Under the pieces are notes generated by a model. The model worked only from the letters and a program-made list of their open reading frames with translations, was not told the origin of the DNA and made no database searches. DNA of 52,195 bases from DATEHQ01 sp035279525 (GTDB lineage: Bacteria; Chloroflexota; Dormibacteria; Dormibacterales; Dormibacteraceae), in the NCBI GenBank assembly GCA_035279525.1, contig DATEHQ010000203.1:1-52195 (forward strand). Reading direction: 5' to 3'. Both the position numbers and the translations under genes were made by a program. Below are positions 1 through 8,083 of the stretch, piece by piece. How positions within the stretch are numbered: the first letter of the stretch is position 1; each line of letters begins with the position of its first letter.

Positions 1-78
1 ACCTCTGAAGGCTCCCGACCCCCGCCGTTAGACTTACCTAATTCCAGCTTTTGCACGTACTAATCCGGTAGACGAACT

Positions 79-861
79 ATGAGCCAATGGGAGGCGGTAG
101 GACTCGGCGCCATCGCGGGCGCCACCGTTTTTCTGGGACTGCCGGTGGCGCGCATGCACGGGCTGCCGAAGCCGGTGCAGGGATTCCTGAATGCGTTCGC
201 CACAGGCATCCTCGTCTTCCTGCTTTGGGACATCCTGAGCCACGCCGGCGGCCCGGTCACTGCGGCGCTCGAGCAGCGCGGCAACTTGACCCAGTTCTGG
301 GCGATGGCAGTGATCTTCGCCGTCGGTGTCGGCGCCGGGCTCCTCGGCCTCGTCTATTTCAACCGCACGATCTTCAGCCACCTGCGGCACGGGACCCCCA
401 ACGCGAGCCCTCGCGCGCTGTCGCTCGCCATCGCGACCGGGCTCGGCCTGCACAACCTGTCCGAGGGGCTGGCGATCGGAGAGTCCGCACACGTCGGCGC
501 GATCGCCTTCACCGGAGTGCTGGCCGTCGGGTTCGCCCTGCACAACGTGACCGAGGGCTTCGGCATCGCGGCCCCGATGACGACTGAGTCGAAGCCCGCG
601 CCGTGGAGCTTTCTGGCCATCGCCGGATTGATCGGCGGCGGCCCGACGTTCCTGGGTACGTGGATCGGATACCTGGCGAGCTCGCCCTACTTCTCGGTCG
701 CCTTCCTGGCGGTGGCCGCCGGCGCGCTGCTGTACGTCCTCAACGAGCTCTTCAACCTGGGCCGGAAGATCAGCACACCGCCGACGTTCGCGTGGGGACT
801 GCTTTTCGGGTTCCTGACCGCCTACGCGACCGACCTGCTTCTCACCGGCGCCGGCGGATAG
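79..861 (+). CDS. ZIP-family metal transporter
   Basis: A 260-residue polytopic membrane protein of the ZIP (zinc/iron permease) family, expected to import divalent metal such as zinc or iron across the cytoplasmic membrane. Both ZIP metal-site helices are visible: HNLSEG at about residues 125-130 and HNVTEG at 155-160, each with the family His and Glu. A variable loop rich in His, Arg and Pro lies at about 100-112. The ATG start is followed at once by a hydrophobic helix. The 78 bases upstream hold no recognisable gene or clear promoter. It converges on the next gene with an 11-base gap. The family call is firm; metal specificity cannot be read from sequence. Confidence 0.9.
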   Translation: MSQWEAVGLGAIAGATVFLGLPVARMHGLPKPVQGFLNAFATGILVFLLWDILSHAGGPVTAALEQRGNLTQFWAMAVIFAVGVGAGLLGLVYFNRTIFSHLRHGTPNASPRALSLAIATGLGLHNLSEGLAIGESAHVGAIAFTGVLAVGFALHNVTEGFGIAAPMTTESKPAPWSFLAIAGLIGGGPTFLGTWIGYLASSPYFSVAFLAVAAGALLYVLNELFNLGRKISTPPTFAWGLLFGFLTAYATDLLLTGAGG

Positions 862-872
862 CCGGCTGCGTC

Positions 873-1229
873 TCAGCTCGCGTAGTCGAAGCTGTCGGCC
901 TCACCTTCAGGATCGACGTCGGCCCAGTCGGGGAAGCGCCAGCGGAAGAGCCTCTCCTGGACCTCGAAGAGGCAGTCCAGGGTGTCCTGCACCTGGACGC
1001 AGTCGCGCAGGTGCTGCCGGATCTGGGTCGGCATCGTCTCCACGACCTCGCGCAGCTCGGCCCGCACCGGTGGCGGCACGGTCTTGACGCCGTCCCGGTT
1101 CATCTCCTCCAGCCGCCAGAGCACCCTGTCGGTGGCCTTCAACATGCGCTGGAATGCGTAGCGCCGCCGGTTGCGCCGCCTCAGGGCGGATTCCTGCTCC
1201 TTGATCCGGTCGCTCGTGTGATCGATCAT
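873..1229 (-). CDS. Hypothetical protein, 118 aa
   Basis: I do not recognise this protein. It is soluble. The N-terminal half is strongly basic (RRRNRRR near residues 18-24) and predicted helical; the C-terminal part is acidic and Trp/Phe-rich and contains a Cys pair near 78-85. Codon bias matches its neighbours and the ATG is preceded by an AGG-type ribosome site. It is divergent from the Nudix gene, with about 40 bases between the starts. It may be lineage-specific; no function is proposed. Confidence 0.6.
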   Translation of the reverse strand: MIDHTSDRIKEQESALRRRNRRRYAFQRMLKATDRVLWRLEEMNRDGVKTVPPPVRAELREVVETMPTQIRQHLRDCVQVQDTLDCLFEVQERLFRWRFPDWADVDPEGEADSFDYAS

Positions 1230-1270
1230 GCTCAGCTACCTTTCCTAGCTTACCGGCTGGTGGTGGCCCG

Positions 1271-1867
1271 TTGACCGAGTTCTTGACGTTGCTCGAACGT
1301 ACGTTCAGGCCGATCGAAGGATGGGGCGAGTTCCGGCGCGGGGCCAGGCCGGCGGCCGTGGTTTTCATCCTGTTCCAGCGCGCCGACGTCTGGATGGTGC
1401 CCTTTGTCAGACGCCGCGCCGACCTCCGCGACCATCCAGGCCAGGTCGCCCTGCCCGGAGGCGGCATCCACCAAGGCGAGACCGCCTGGGACGGCGCACA
1501 GCGCGAGGTCGCCGAGGAGCTCGGCGTGCCCCTCGGCAGCCTCATCCCGCTCGGAGCAGGCGATCCGATCTACGCGGCCGTCTCCAACTTCTCGGTGGTG
1601 CCTTTCGTCGCGCACCTTCCGGATCCCGTCCCTGACTTCGTGCACGACACGGGCGAGCTGGAAGGTGTCCTCGCCATCCCGCTTGGGCGCCTCCTCGACG
1701 ATTCGGCGTGGCTCGAGTCAGCCGGGCCGTGGCGATTTCGCTACCTCGCCCACGAGGAGAGCGTCGTCTGGGGCCTGACCGAGCGGATCTTCGCCGGGCT
1801 CGCGCCCCGGCTCAGGTCAGCACTCGACGCAAGTCAAAGCCCGGGTCGGCCATCTGCTCGCGAGTGA
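1271..1867 (+). CDS. Nudix hydrolase, CoA-pyrophosphatase type
   Basis: A 198-residue Nudix hydrolase. The Nudix box runs at about residues 63-86 with the GX5EX7REUXEEXGU pattern (REVAEELG core), which binds the catalytic divalent metals. The preceding RDHPGQVALPGG stretch matches the signature of CoA diphosphatases (NudL/YeaB type), which cut CoA into 3',5'-ADP and phosphopantetheine. The substrate is therefore inferred as CoA or acyl-CoA, fitting the CoA-heavy neighbourhood. The start is TTG. The 3' end overlaps the convergent FAD reductase by 56 bases. Another nucleoside diphosphate derivative is possible. Confidence 0.85.
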   Translation: MTEFLTLLERTFRPIEGWGEFRRGARPAAVVFILFQRADVWMVPFVRRRADLRDHPGQVALPGGGIHQGETAWDGAQREVAEELGVPLGSLIPLGAGDPIYAAVSNFSVVPFVAHLPDPVPDFVHDTGELEGVLAIPLGRLLDDSAWLESAGPWRFRYLAHEESVVWGLTERIFAGLAPRLRSALDASQSPGRPSARE

Positions 1868-2987
1868 GCTCGGCCCGGCGCTGCATCACGTGGCGGGCGC
1901 GGCCCACCGTGTGGTGGTCGTTCACCCCCGCGACGCCGACGAGCTTTCCGCCGGCCATGTAGAAGACGGCAAACGGCGGCCTGCCCAGCTCGCCACGCAC
2001 GACGATCTCGTCCCACGGCAGGCCGGCGCCCGCGTACTGCAGGTTCACGTCGTACTGGTCTGACCAGAACCACGGCACCTCGTCGTACGGCTCACCGCCA
2101 CCGGCCATGGCGCGACCCACGGCGTAGCCCTGGCGCTGCGCGGTCTGGAAGTGCTCGACGCGGATGGAGGTCCCGTAAAGGGGCGAGTGAAAGCGCGTGA
2201 CGTCGCCGGCGGCGAAGGCGCCGGGCGCCGAGGTCCTGCCGATCTCGTCCACCTCGATGCCTCGATCGACGCCAAGGCCGGCGCGCTCGGCCAGCTCTGT
2301 CCGAGGCCGCGACCCGACCGCGACGAGCACGGGGCCGCTCAGCGGCGGCAGGCGAGCGACCCCAAGCTGAAGTTCCACGCCGTGCGCGCGGTGCACCGCG
2401 GCCAGGTAGGCCCCGACCTCGGGACCCAGGACTCGTGCCAGCGGCTGCTCGAGCGCCTCGTAGACGTGGACGCGGCAGCCCCGTTGCGTGGCGGCCGCCG
2501 CCACCTCGCAGCCGATGAAGCCGGCGCCCACGATGTGCAGCTCGCTCCGGGTTTCCAGCAGCCGCAGCACCTCGCCGGCATCGCTGAGCTCGCGCAGATG
2601 GAGCGCGTCTTCGAAGCCCTCGAGCCGCCGCGCCTCGGAACCCGTGGCGATGCAGAGCACGTCCCAGGAGACGGACCGTCCGCTCGCGAGGTGGACTTCG
2701 CGCGCCGCAAGTTCGAGCTCGACCGCGGTTTCGCCGAGCATCAGCTCCGCCCCGTACTGGTCGCGCGGTCGCAGCCACAGCTTCTCGCGCGGCACGCTCC
2801 CCAGCAGATATCCCTTCGACAGATGCGGCCGCTCGTACGGCGGTTCCGGCTCCGCGCCTATCAACGTGATCCAACCGTCGAACTTCGCGTCCCGCAGGCC
2901 GGCCGCCACAGCGTCTCCGGCCGGCCCCGCGCCGACGATTACTGCTTCGACCGTCGCTCCAGGTCGCCCAACCTGCGCAGCGACCAC
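1812..2987 (-). CDS. FAD/NAD(P)-dependent ferredoxin-type reductase
   Basis: A 391-residue pyridine nucleotide-disulfide oxidoreductase of the ferredoxin/rubredoxin reductase type. It has an FAD-binding GAGPAG loop at about 19-24, the PPYERPHLSKGYL segment typical of aromatic-dioxygenase ferredoxin reductases, a second Rossmann motif (GAGFIGCE) near 150-160 for NAD(P)H, and a C-terminal reductase domain. It would pass electrons from NAD(P)H to a small iron-sulfur protein not seen in the window. The GTG start lies inside ccmD, so the genes overlap by 49 bases. It is last in the ccm transcript, which may be chance or may link it to redox supply. Confidence 0.85.
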   Translation of the reverse strand: MVAAQVGRPGATVEAVIVGAGPAGDAVAAGLRDAKFDGWITLIGAEPEPPYERPHLSKGYLLGSVPREKLWLRPRDQYGAELMLGETAVELELAAREVHLASGRSVSWDVLCIATGSEARRLEGFEDALHLRELSDAGEVLRLLETRSELHIVGAGFIGCEVAAAATQRGCRVHVYEALEQPLARVLGPEVGAYLAAVHRAHGVELQLGVARLPPLSGPVLVAVGSRPRTELAERAGLGVDRGIEVDEIGRTSAPGAFAAGDVTRFHSPLYGTSIRVEHFQTAQRQGYAVGRAMAGGGEPYDEVPWFWSDQYDVNLQYAGAGLPWDEIVVRGELGRPPFAVFYMAGGKLVGVAGVNDHHTVGRARHVMQRRAELTREQMADPGFDLRRVLT

Positions 2988-3046
2988 GCGAGGTATCCCC
3001 CGAGCACCGCGACAGCGAACGCGTAGGCGAGCACCAGGTAGGTCAT
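2939..3046 (-). CDS. ccmD: CcmD-like haem exporter subunit, 35 aa
   Basis: A very short gene beginning in the ATGA overlap with the ccmC stop codon. It encodes one N-terminal transmembrane helix (MTYLVLAYAFAVAVLGGYLA) followed by a basic, charged tail (SLRRLGDLERRSKQ). Size, topology and place directly after ccmC are those of CcmD, which helps release holo-CcmE from the CcmABC complex. Primary-sequence conservation in CcmD is weak, so the call rests on topology and synteny. Its 3' part overlaps the start of the downstream FAD reductase. Confidence 0.75.
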   Translation of the reverse strand: MTYLVLAYAFAVAVLGGYLAWSLRRLGDLERRSKQ

Positions 3047-3747
3047 GGCGCCGCCTCAGGCTCTGTGTCGCCGCGCGCGCTGAGGATCTGAGCCGGCTCG
3101 TGCTGCATCTCAGCGGCGTCCTCCAGCGTCTCGATGCGGTACCGGATGGCGATCATGACGCCGGCCAGGACCAGCGTGCAGAGCATCGTGAAAAGGAATG
3201 TGCCGAGCATCTGCGGAGGAAGAGCGTCGTTGATGATGACCGGGCCCGGATGCTGCGTCGCCCACCAGGTGACGCTGAAGTGCACCACCGGCACGTCGAT
3301 GAAGCCGAAGATGCCGACGACCGCCGACAATCGCGCAGCCTGACGGCCGGGCTCCGCGAGGCGCCTCACCAGCAGATAGCCCGCGTAGATGATCCACAGC
3401 ACGAGCGTCGAAGTGAGGCGAGCGTCCCAGACCCAGAAGGCGCCCCAGATCGGTTTGGCCCACAGCATGCCCATGACGAGGGTGACGGTCGTGAAGATCA
3501 CACCGGCGAGGGCACCGGCGCGGGCCAGCCGATCGGCGGTTTGGCTCCCCGTCCACAGGTAGCGAATCCCACCGAGCAGGACGACCGCGAAGCAGCCATA
3601 GGCCGCGATCGCCGAGCTGACGTGCAGGTAGAAGATCTTCTGCACGATGTGCTGCAGCGCGTCGGTCGGCGCATACAGGAAGATCGCCGCGCCGGCAAGC
3701 AGCATCAAGACCGCCGCGCCGGCGGCGGCGCGCGTGTAGCTAGTCAT
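3043..3747 (-). CDS. ccmC: Haem exporter membrane protein CcmC
   Basis: A 234-residue polytopic membrane protein of the haem-handling protein family. It carries the tryptophan-rich WWD-type motif (WGAFWVWDARLTSTLVLWII) near residues 105-125 and the flanking conserved helices, including YLHVSSA near 40-47 with a His likely to ligate haem. CcmC loads haem onto CcmE at the outer face of the membrane. The start overlaps the end of ccmB by 8 bases and the stop overlaps ccmD by ATGA. Family assignment is firm. Confidence 0.93.
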   Translation of the reverse strand: MTSYTRAAAGAAVLMLLAGAAIFLYAPTDALQHIVQKIFYLHVSSAIAAYGCFAVVLLGGIRYLWTGSQTADRLARAGALAGVIFTTVTLVMGMLWAKPIWGAFWVWDARLTSTLVLWIIYAGYLLVRRLAEPGRQAARLSAVVGIFGFIDVPVVHFSVTWWATQHPGPVIINDALPPQMLGTFLFTMLCTLVLAGVMIAIRYRIETLEDAAEMQHEPAQILSARGDTEPEAAP

Positions 3748-4393
3748 CGAGCACGAATCGCGCGGTGAGGGAGGTGAGCACCACGAACAGTATGTCGAAG
3801 TCGATCAACAGCCCGATGCCCTGGTCCCAGCTGGCCTGCAGTCCCATCGCGGCCTGCAGCGCCTGCCCACCCGCGACGATGATCGGGATCCATAGGGGCA
3901 GCGTCAGCAGCGGCAGAAGCAGCTCGCGCGCCCGGATGCGCGCGACCATCGCCGCGAACAGGCATCCCAGGACGGTCATCCCGACCGTGGCCAGCAAAAC
4001 GGCGAACACGACCTGGCCGGTGAGCGGCGTTCCGAAGAAGAGCGTCAGGGCGGGCAGCATCACCGCCTCGCAGATGACGAGGAGGGTGGCGGCCGCGATC
4101 GCCTTGCCGGCGAAGATCGACGTGGGCGACGCCGGCGTCAGCATCATCGCCTCCAGCGACGCCTGCTCGCGCTCGGCGGCGAAGGTGCGACCGAAGGCCA
4201 CGAGGCCCGCGAATATCAGCACCAGCCAGAGAAGACCCGGCGCGATCTCGTTGGCATTGCGCGGGTCGATCTGAAAACCGAAGTTCGCGATCACGAGCGC
4301 GAGGACTATGAACTGCACCAGGGCGGGGATGAGCTCACGCGTGCGCCACTCCGACCTCAAGTCCTTCCGGGCGACGGCGAGCGCGACCTTCAT
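3740..4393 (-). CDS. ccmB: Haem exporter permease CcmB
   Basis: A 217-residue membrane protein with about six transmembrane helices, the permease partner of CcmA. It starts at MKVALAVARKDLRSEWRTRE, the usual CcmB amphipathic N-terminus. A longer in-frame extension upstream runs antisense-like through ccmA and is not typical, so it was rejected. It starts 4 bases after the ccmA stop. CcmAB use ATP to release haem-loaded CcmE from CcmCD. Confidence 0.92.
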   Translation of the reverse strand: MKVALAVARKDLRSEWRTRELIPALVQFIVLALVIANFGFQIDPRNANEIAPGLLWLVLIFAGLVAFGRTFAAEREQASLEAMMLTPASPTSIFAGKAIAAATLLVICEAVMLPALTLFFGTPLTGQVVFAVLLATVGMTVLGCLFAAMVARIRARELLLPLLTLPLWIPIIVAGGQALQAAMGLQASWDQGIGLLIDFDILFVVLTSLTARFVLDD

Positions 4394-4397
4394 GCGT

Positions 4398-5042
4398 TCA
4401 CCGCACGACACGCAGCCGCGTCGCGGTTCCGACCGACCGGCCGTGACGAAGCACGAGCGTCCGCGGGCACAGCCGGTTGGCGAGCGCGTGGTCGTGCGTG
4501 GCAAGGATCACGGTGCGGCCCTGCATGATCCGTGCGAGCAGATCGCCGGCGTCGGATCCGAGGCTCGCGTCGGGCTCGTCGAGCACGAGCAGCTTCGGGT
4601 CGTGCAGGATGGCGCGCGCGATGGCGAGTCGCTGCTGCGATCCACGCGAGAGCAGACCGGCCCGCCTCTGCCCCCATTCCGAGAGTCCGACGGTCTCGAG
4701 CGCGAACGGCGCACTCGAGCGATCGACACCGTGCAGGTCACAGAAGAACTCGAGGTTCTCCAGCGCGGACAGCGCGGGGTAGAGACCGAGCGCATGCGCG
4801 ACGAACCCGATCCGGCGGCGCAGGCGCCGGCGCTCGCGGAACGCATCGAGCCCGAAGATCTCGAGCCTTCCGGACGTCGGCCGCGCGGCCGTCGCCAGGA
4901 TGCGGAGCAACGTGGTCTTGCCCGCGCCGTTCTCCCCCAGCACCGCGATGTGTTCTTCTGAGTCGAGCACCATGTCGACCGAATCGAGCGCGACCTCACG
5001 ACCAAAGCGCTGCGTCAGACCGTCGGCGACCAGCAGGCTCAA
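4398..5042 (-). CDS. ccmA: Haem exporter ATPase CcmA
   Basis: An ABC transporter ATPase of about 214 residues. Walker A (GENGAGKTT), the signature LSRGSQQRLAIARA and Walker B (LLVLDEPDA) are all intact, followed by the switch His in ILATHDH. I chose the TTG at 5042 because it overlaps the stop of the preceding small ORF (TTGA) and gives a normal ABC N-terminus. A GTG at 5096 would add 18 Gly/Ala-rich residues with no ribosome site. The product drives release of holo-CcmE with CcmB. Confidence 0.92.
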   Translation of the reverse strand: MSLLVADGLTQRFGREVALDSVDMVLDSEEHIAVLGENGAGKTTLLRILATAARPTSGRLEIFGLDAFRERRRLRRRIGFVAHALGLYPALSALENLEFFCDLHGVDRSSAPFALETVGLSEWGQRRAGLLSRGSQQRLAIARAILHDPKLLVLDEPDASLGSDAGDLLARIMQGRTVILATHDHALANRLCPRTLVLRHGRSVGTATRLRVVR

Positions 5043-5149
5043 GGCTGCCGGGTGGGAGAAGCCTCCCCCTCCGCCGGCGTCCTCAGCAGCGGCCACAAGA
5101 CAAACGGGCCGGCGGCGAACAGCAGCAGCGTCGCCACGATGATCGCCAT
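5039..5149 (-). CDS. 36-aa single-helix protein in the ccm operon (CcmI N-terminus-like)
   Basis: A short ORF starting 4 bases after the ccmF stop and overlapping the ccmA start by TTGA. It encodes one membrane helix (AIIVATLLLFAAGPFVLWPL) and a short polar tail. The FVLWPLL ending resembles the N-terminal helix of CcmI or CcmH-fused proteins, which often follow ccmF. There is no CxxC motif, so it cannot replace the CcmH thiol-disulfide function. It could be a remnant of ccmH/ccmI or a true micro-subunit. Coding is supported by tight spacing on both sides. Confidence 0.6.
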   Translation of the reverse strand: MAIIVATLLLFAAGPFVLWPLLRTPAEGEASPTRQP

Positions 5150-5153
5150 CGGC

Positions 5154-7112
5154 TCAGGCCGGCTGCGTCACCGTTGCGCGACGGCGCACCGGCTCGACCA
5201 CCAGGCTCCTCCCGCCCACGTTTCCGACCACCACGCCGAGGATGATGATCGCTCCGCCGGCCCAAATCCAGGTGACGAGCGGATTGACGAACACCTGGAA
5301 CGTGGCCGACCCGTCGGCACCGGTCGAGGTCAGCACGACATAGACGTCCGCGACGGGCGTGGTCGAGATGGCGACGTGGGTCAGCGCCTGTCCACCGAGA
5401 GTGCTGTAGACGGCCCGCGACGGTTCCAGCGTCTGTTCGCCAAACCGCAGGGCGGCGAAATCCTCGGTGTGGTCTGACAGCCGGCGCTGCAGCGTCCCGG
5501 TGTAGGTGAGCGTGTAGCCGGCGACCGTCACCGACTGACCCGGGGCGAGCGTGACGTCCTTCTCCTGCTGCCAGAAGTGAGAGGCGGCGATCCCGACCAC
5601 CACGACCACGAGGCCGATGTGTGCCAGGTAAGCGCCGTACCGGCGGCGCCTGCGCATGAGGAGGGGCCCAAGATTCGCGCTGTGGCGGCGCATTCGAGCC
5701 GCCATTCGCCCGAATTCCGTGAACGCCGTGAAGGCGGCGCCGGCGGCCAGCGGAAGAGCGACCAGGGCCGCGACCGAGCGCACGCCGGCCAGGACCAGCC
5801 CGAGGAGCACGATGGCGGCGGCGGCGGCGGGCCACCGCAGGGCACGCAAGGACGCTCGGCCGGCCCGCCGCCACGGAAGCAGCGGCCCCACGGCCATCAG
5901 AGCAAGGAGGACCACGAAGATCGGCCCACTGGCCCGCTCGAAGTAGGAGGCGTCCGGGACGCGTTCGGTCCCGACGATGCCCGAGACGAGCGGGAGGATG
6001 GTGCCCCAGAAGACGACGGCGACGGCCCCCAGCAGCAGCAGGTTCTGCACGACGAACGCGCCCTCCCGCGACACGACGGGCGCCGGCGCGGTCCGGCTCG
6101 ACCCCAGCGTGCCCGCGCGCGCCGCCAGGACAACGGCGGAGAACAGGATGCAAACGAAGAGAAAGGCCAGGAACCACGGCCCGATCGCGCTCACGGCAAA
6201 CGTGTGCACAGAGGGCACGATCCCGCTGCGGACGATGAACGTGCCGAACACGACGAGCAGGAATGCGACGATGACCAGGCTGAAGTTCCAGGCTCGGAGC
6301 CGGCCGCGACGCTCCTGCACCTGCGACGAATGGAGGTAGGCGGTCGTGGCGAGCCACGGCATGAGCGCCACGTTCTCGACAGGGTCCCAACCCCAGTAGC
6401 CGCCCCAACCGAGCACGTGATACGCCCACCACATCCCCAGCAGCAGGCCCGCCGTCTGCAGGGTCCAGGCGAGCAGCGCGAAGCGCCGGGTGTGGGCGAC
6501 CCACGCGGCGTCGCCGCGCCCGGCGAGGAGGGCCGCGCCGGCGAATGAGAACGGGATCGCGAACGCGGCGAAGCCCGCCAGGACCACCGGTGGGTGGATC
6601 AGCATCCCGCCATCGCGCAGCACCGGGTTCAGGCCGAGGCCGTCGGGCGGCGTGATCGGCAGGAGGTCGAACGGGCTCGCCACCACCGTGAGGACGAACA
6701 GGAAGAAGCTCAGGATGGCGGCCAGCAACCCGGCCGCGTAGGCGGAAAGCCGCACGCCCAGCCTTGCGCTTGCGGCCAGCGACGCGCTGCCGAGCAGCCC
6801 AAGCACCAGCGTCCAGTAGAGGAGCGAGCCTTCCTGGCCGCCGTAAAACCCGGCGGCCACCAGCGCCATCGGAGTCGAGAGGTCGGTGTGCTCGGTGACA
6901 TAGGCAAGGGAGAAGTCGTGCGTGAGCAGGGCCGACTCGAGGAGAGCACCCGCGACCACCACCATCGCCGCCGCGGCATAAAACGCGCGGCGTCCGACCT
7001 GGACCATGATCGCGTTCTCACGCCAACCGGACCAGAACGAGAGGAGCGCCGAAAAGCCACCCAGGACCAACCCGGCCAGCAGGGCACCCGCGCCCAGGTA
7101 GCCGAGCATCAT
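5154..7112 (-). CDS. ccmF: Cytochrome c haem lyase subunit CcmF
   Basis: A 652-residue polytopic protein of the CcmF/NrfE family, which attaches haem from CcmE to the CxxCH of apocytochrome c on the outer membrane face. The WWD domain is present (GWGGYWGWDPVENVALMPWL, near residues 210-230) together with the family helices and flanking histidines. The start is taken at the second Met of the annotated frame (ATG at 7112), where the first helix begins (MLGYLGAGALLAGLVLGG). It lies 58 bases downstream of ccmE. Confidence 0.94.
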   Translation of the reverse strand: MMLGYLGAGALLAGLVLGGFSALLSFWSGWRENAIMVQVGRRAFYAAAAMVVVAGALLESALLTHDFSLAYVTEHTDLSTPMALVAAGFYGGQEGSLLYWTLVLGLLGSASLAASARLGVRLSAYAAGLLAAILSFFLFVLTVVASPFDLLPITPPDGLGLNPVLRDGGMLIHPPVVLAGFAAFAIPFSFAGAALLAGRGDAAWVAHTRRFALLAWTLQTAGLLLGMWWAYHVLGWGGYWGWDPVENVALMPWLATTAYLHSSQVQERRGRLRAWNFSLVIVAFLLVVFGTFIVRSGIVPSVHTFAVSAIGPWFLAFLFVCILFSAVVLAARAGTLGSSRTAPAPVVSREGAFVVQNLLLLGAVAVVFWGTILPLVSGIVGTERVPDASYFERASGPIFVVLLALMAVGPLLPWRRAGRASLRALRWPAAAAAIVLLGLVLAGVRSVAALVALPLAAGAAFTAFTEFGRMAARMRRHSANLGPLLMRRRRRYGAYLAHIGLVVVVVGIAASHFWQQEKDVTLAPGQSVTVAGYTLTYTGTLQRRLSDHTEDFAALRFGEQTLEPSRAVYSTLGGQALTHVAISTTPVADVYVVLTSTGADGSATFQVFVNPLVTWIWAGGAIIILGVVVGNVGGRSLVVEPVRRRATVTQPA

Positions 7113-7170
7113 GACGCTGCGCTCCCCCGAAGATGCAGGCACATCCGCCGCGCTCCCCGAGCTGGTCGTG

Positions 7171-7557
7171 TCACGAGGTATAGGGCGTCGTCGAGAACCT
7201 CGACGGGCACTTGGCGAGCAGCGTGTGCGCGTGGAACACGCCGTCGGCGCCCATCGCTCCTCCGACCACGACGGTGATCCCCGGCTGGAAGATGTCAGGC
7301 AGAGTTCCGCTGTACTCGACGGGCATCGACGCGGTCCCGTCCTTCTCTGTGAACGTGACGCGCAGGCCGCCGTCCGTCTTCTGCACGTCGCCCTGGACGA
7401 CGCCCGCGACGCGTACGTCGCCCGAGGCGTGGCTCGCCCGCAGCTGCGTGACGGTGAGGTAGTACTCCGTCGAGCCGCCCGTCGCCGAGTAGGCGAGATA
7501 TCCGACGCACGCCGCGACGATGACGGCAGGAAGGGCCCACTTCACGACCATGCTCAT
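7171..7557 (-). CDS. ccmE: Haem chaperone CcmE, Cys-type with variant CPSRF motif
   Basis: A 128-residue periplasmic haem chaperone with an N-terminal signal anchor (about residues 6-24) and the OB-fold typical of CcmE (VRVAGVVQGDV, then VVVGGAMGADGVFHAHTLLAK). In the classical protein a His in HxxxY binds haem covalently. Here the site reads C117-P-S-R-F121, so it belongs to the cysteine (CxxxY) class known from Desulfovibrio and archaea, but the normally conserved Tyr is Phe. Another Tyr occurs at 126. The start overlaps the ccmG stop by ATGA. Family assignment is firm; whether the variant site is active is unknown. Confidence 0.92.
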   Translation of the reverse strand: MSMVVKWALPAVIVAACVGYLAYSATGGSTEYYLTVTQLRASHASGDVRVAGVVQGDVQKTDGGLRVTFTEKDGTASMPVEYSGTLPDIFQPGITVVVGGAMGADGVFHAHTLLAKCPSRFSTTPYTS

Positions 7558-8069
7558 CGCGCGATCAGGCCGAGGTAATGGTTCAGGGTCGTCGCGTCAA
7601 GCGGACCGACGAAGGAGGCGACGACCACACCGTCGGGGTCGATGAAATAGGTCGCGGGCAGGCCGGCCACCCCGTAAGACTGGTAGGAGCCCTGGACTAT
7701 CGGGCCCGACGGGTAAACATGCGGATGCTGGCGCTCGTAGGCCTGGAATCCGGAGTCAGTGTCCCGATTGTCTGCGCCGACGAAGCTGACGTCGGAACGC
7801 AGCGCTGCGGTACCGGAAAGCACGGCGCCTTCCTCGACGCAGGGCCCGCACCACGAAGCCCAGAAGTTCAGGACGACAGGCTGGCCGCGTTGAGAGCCGA
7901 CGCTGAACACACCTCCAGAGACGGTCCGGATCGCGAGCTGCGGCGCGGGCCGGCCCAGCACCGAAGGATTCGCGAGGGCGGCGTGCTGGAGTCCCCAGGC
8001 CAGAGACACCGTGAGAATCGCCCCCAGCGCGATGGCCACGATGCCCACCGCCACCGACTTGCGGGTCAC
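7554..8069 (-). CDS. ccmG: Membrane-anchored thioredoxin-like protein CcmG/ResA type
   Basis: A 171-residue protein with an N-terminal membrane anchor (about residues 8-28) and a TlpA/ResA/CcmG thioredoxin fold. The active site WCGPC has Cys74 and Cys77, and the cis-Pro segment GLPATYFIDPDG is near 136-147. It would reduce disulfides in the CxxCH of apocytochromes outside the cytoplasm. It starts at GTG and heads the ccm operon. A ResA-like name would be equally fair; the position favours a cytochrome c role. Confidence 0.88.
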   Translation of the reverse strand: MTRKSVAVGIVAIALGAILTVSLAWGLQHAALANPSVLGRPAPQLAIRTVSGGVFSVGSQRGQPVVLNFWASWCGPCVEEGAVLSGTAALRSDVSFVGADNRDTDSGFQAYERQHPHVYPSGPIVQGSYQSYGVAGLPATYFIDPDGVVVASFVGPLDATTLNHYLGLIAR

Positions 8070-8083
8070 TCACGAGAGTCTAG

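Noticed and set aside
2151..3768. Long plus-strand ORFs over the FAD reductase and ccmC
   Set aside because: Shadows in a high-GC region; the minus-strand frames carry clear family motifs.
4394..4504. Longer CcmB beginning at 4504
   Set aside because: The extra 37 residues run through the ccmA 3' end in another frame; CcmB similarity begins at 4393.
5083..6504. 473-residue minus-strand ORF across ccmF
   Set aside because: Out-of-frame shadow of ccmF; Arg/Ala/Gly-rich with no membrane helices or motifs.
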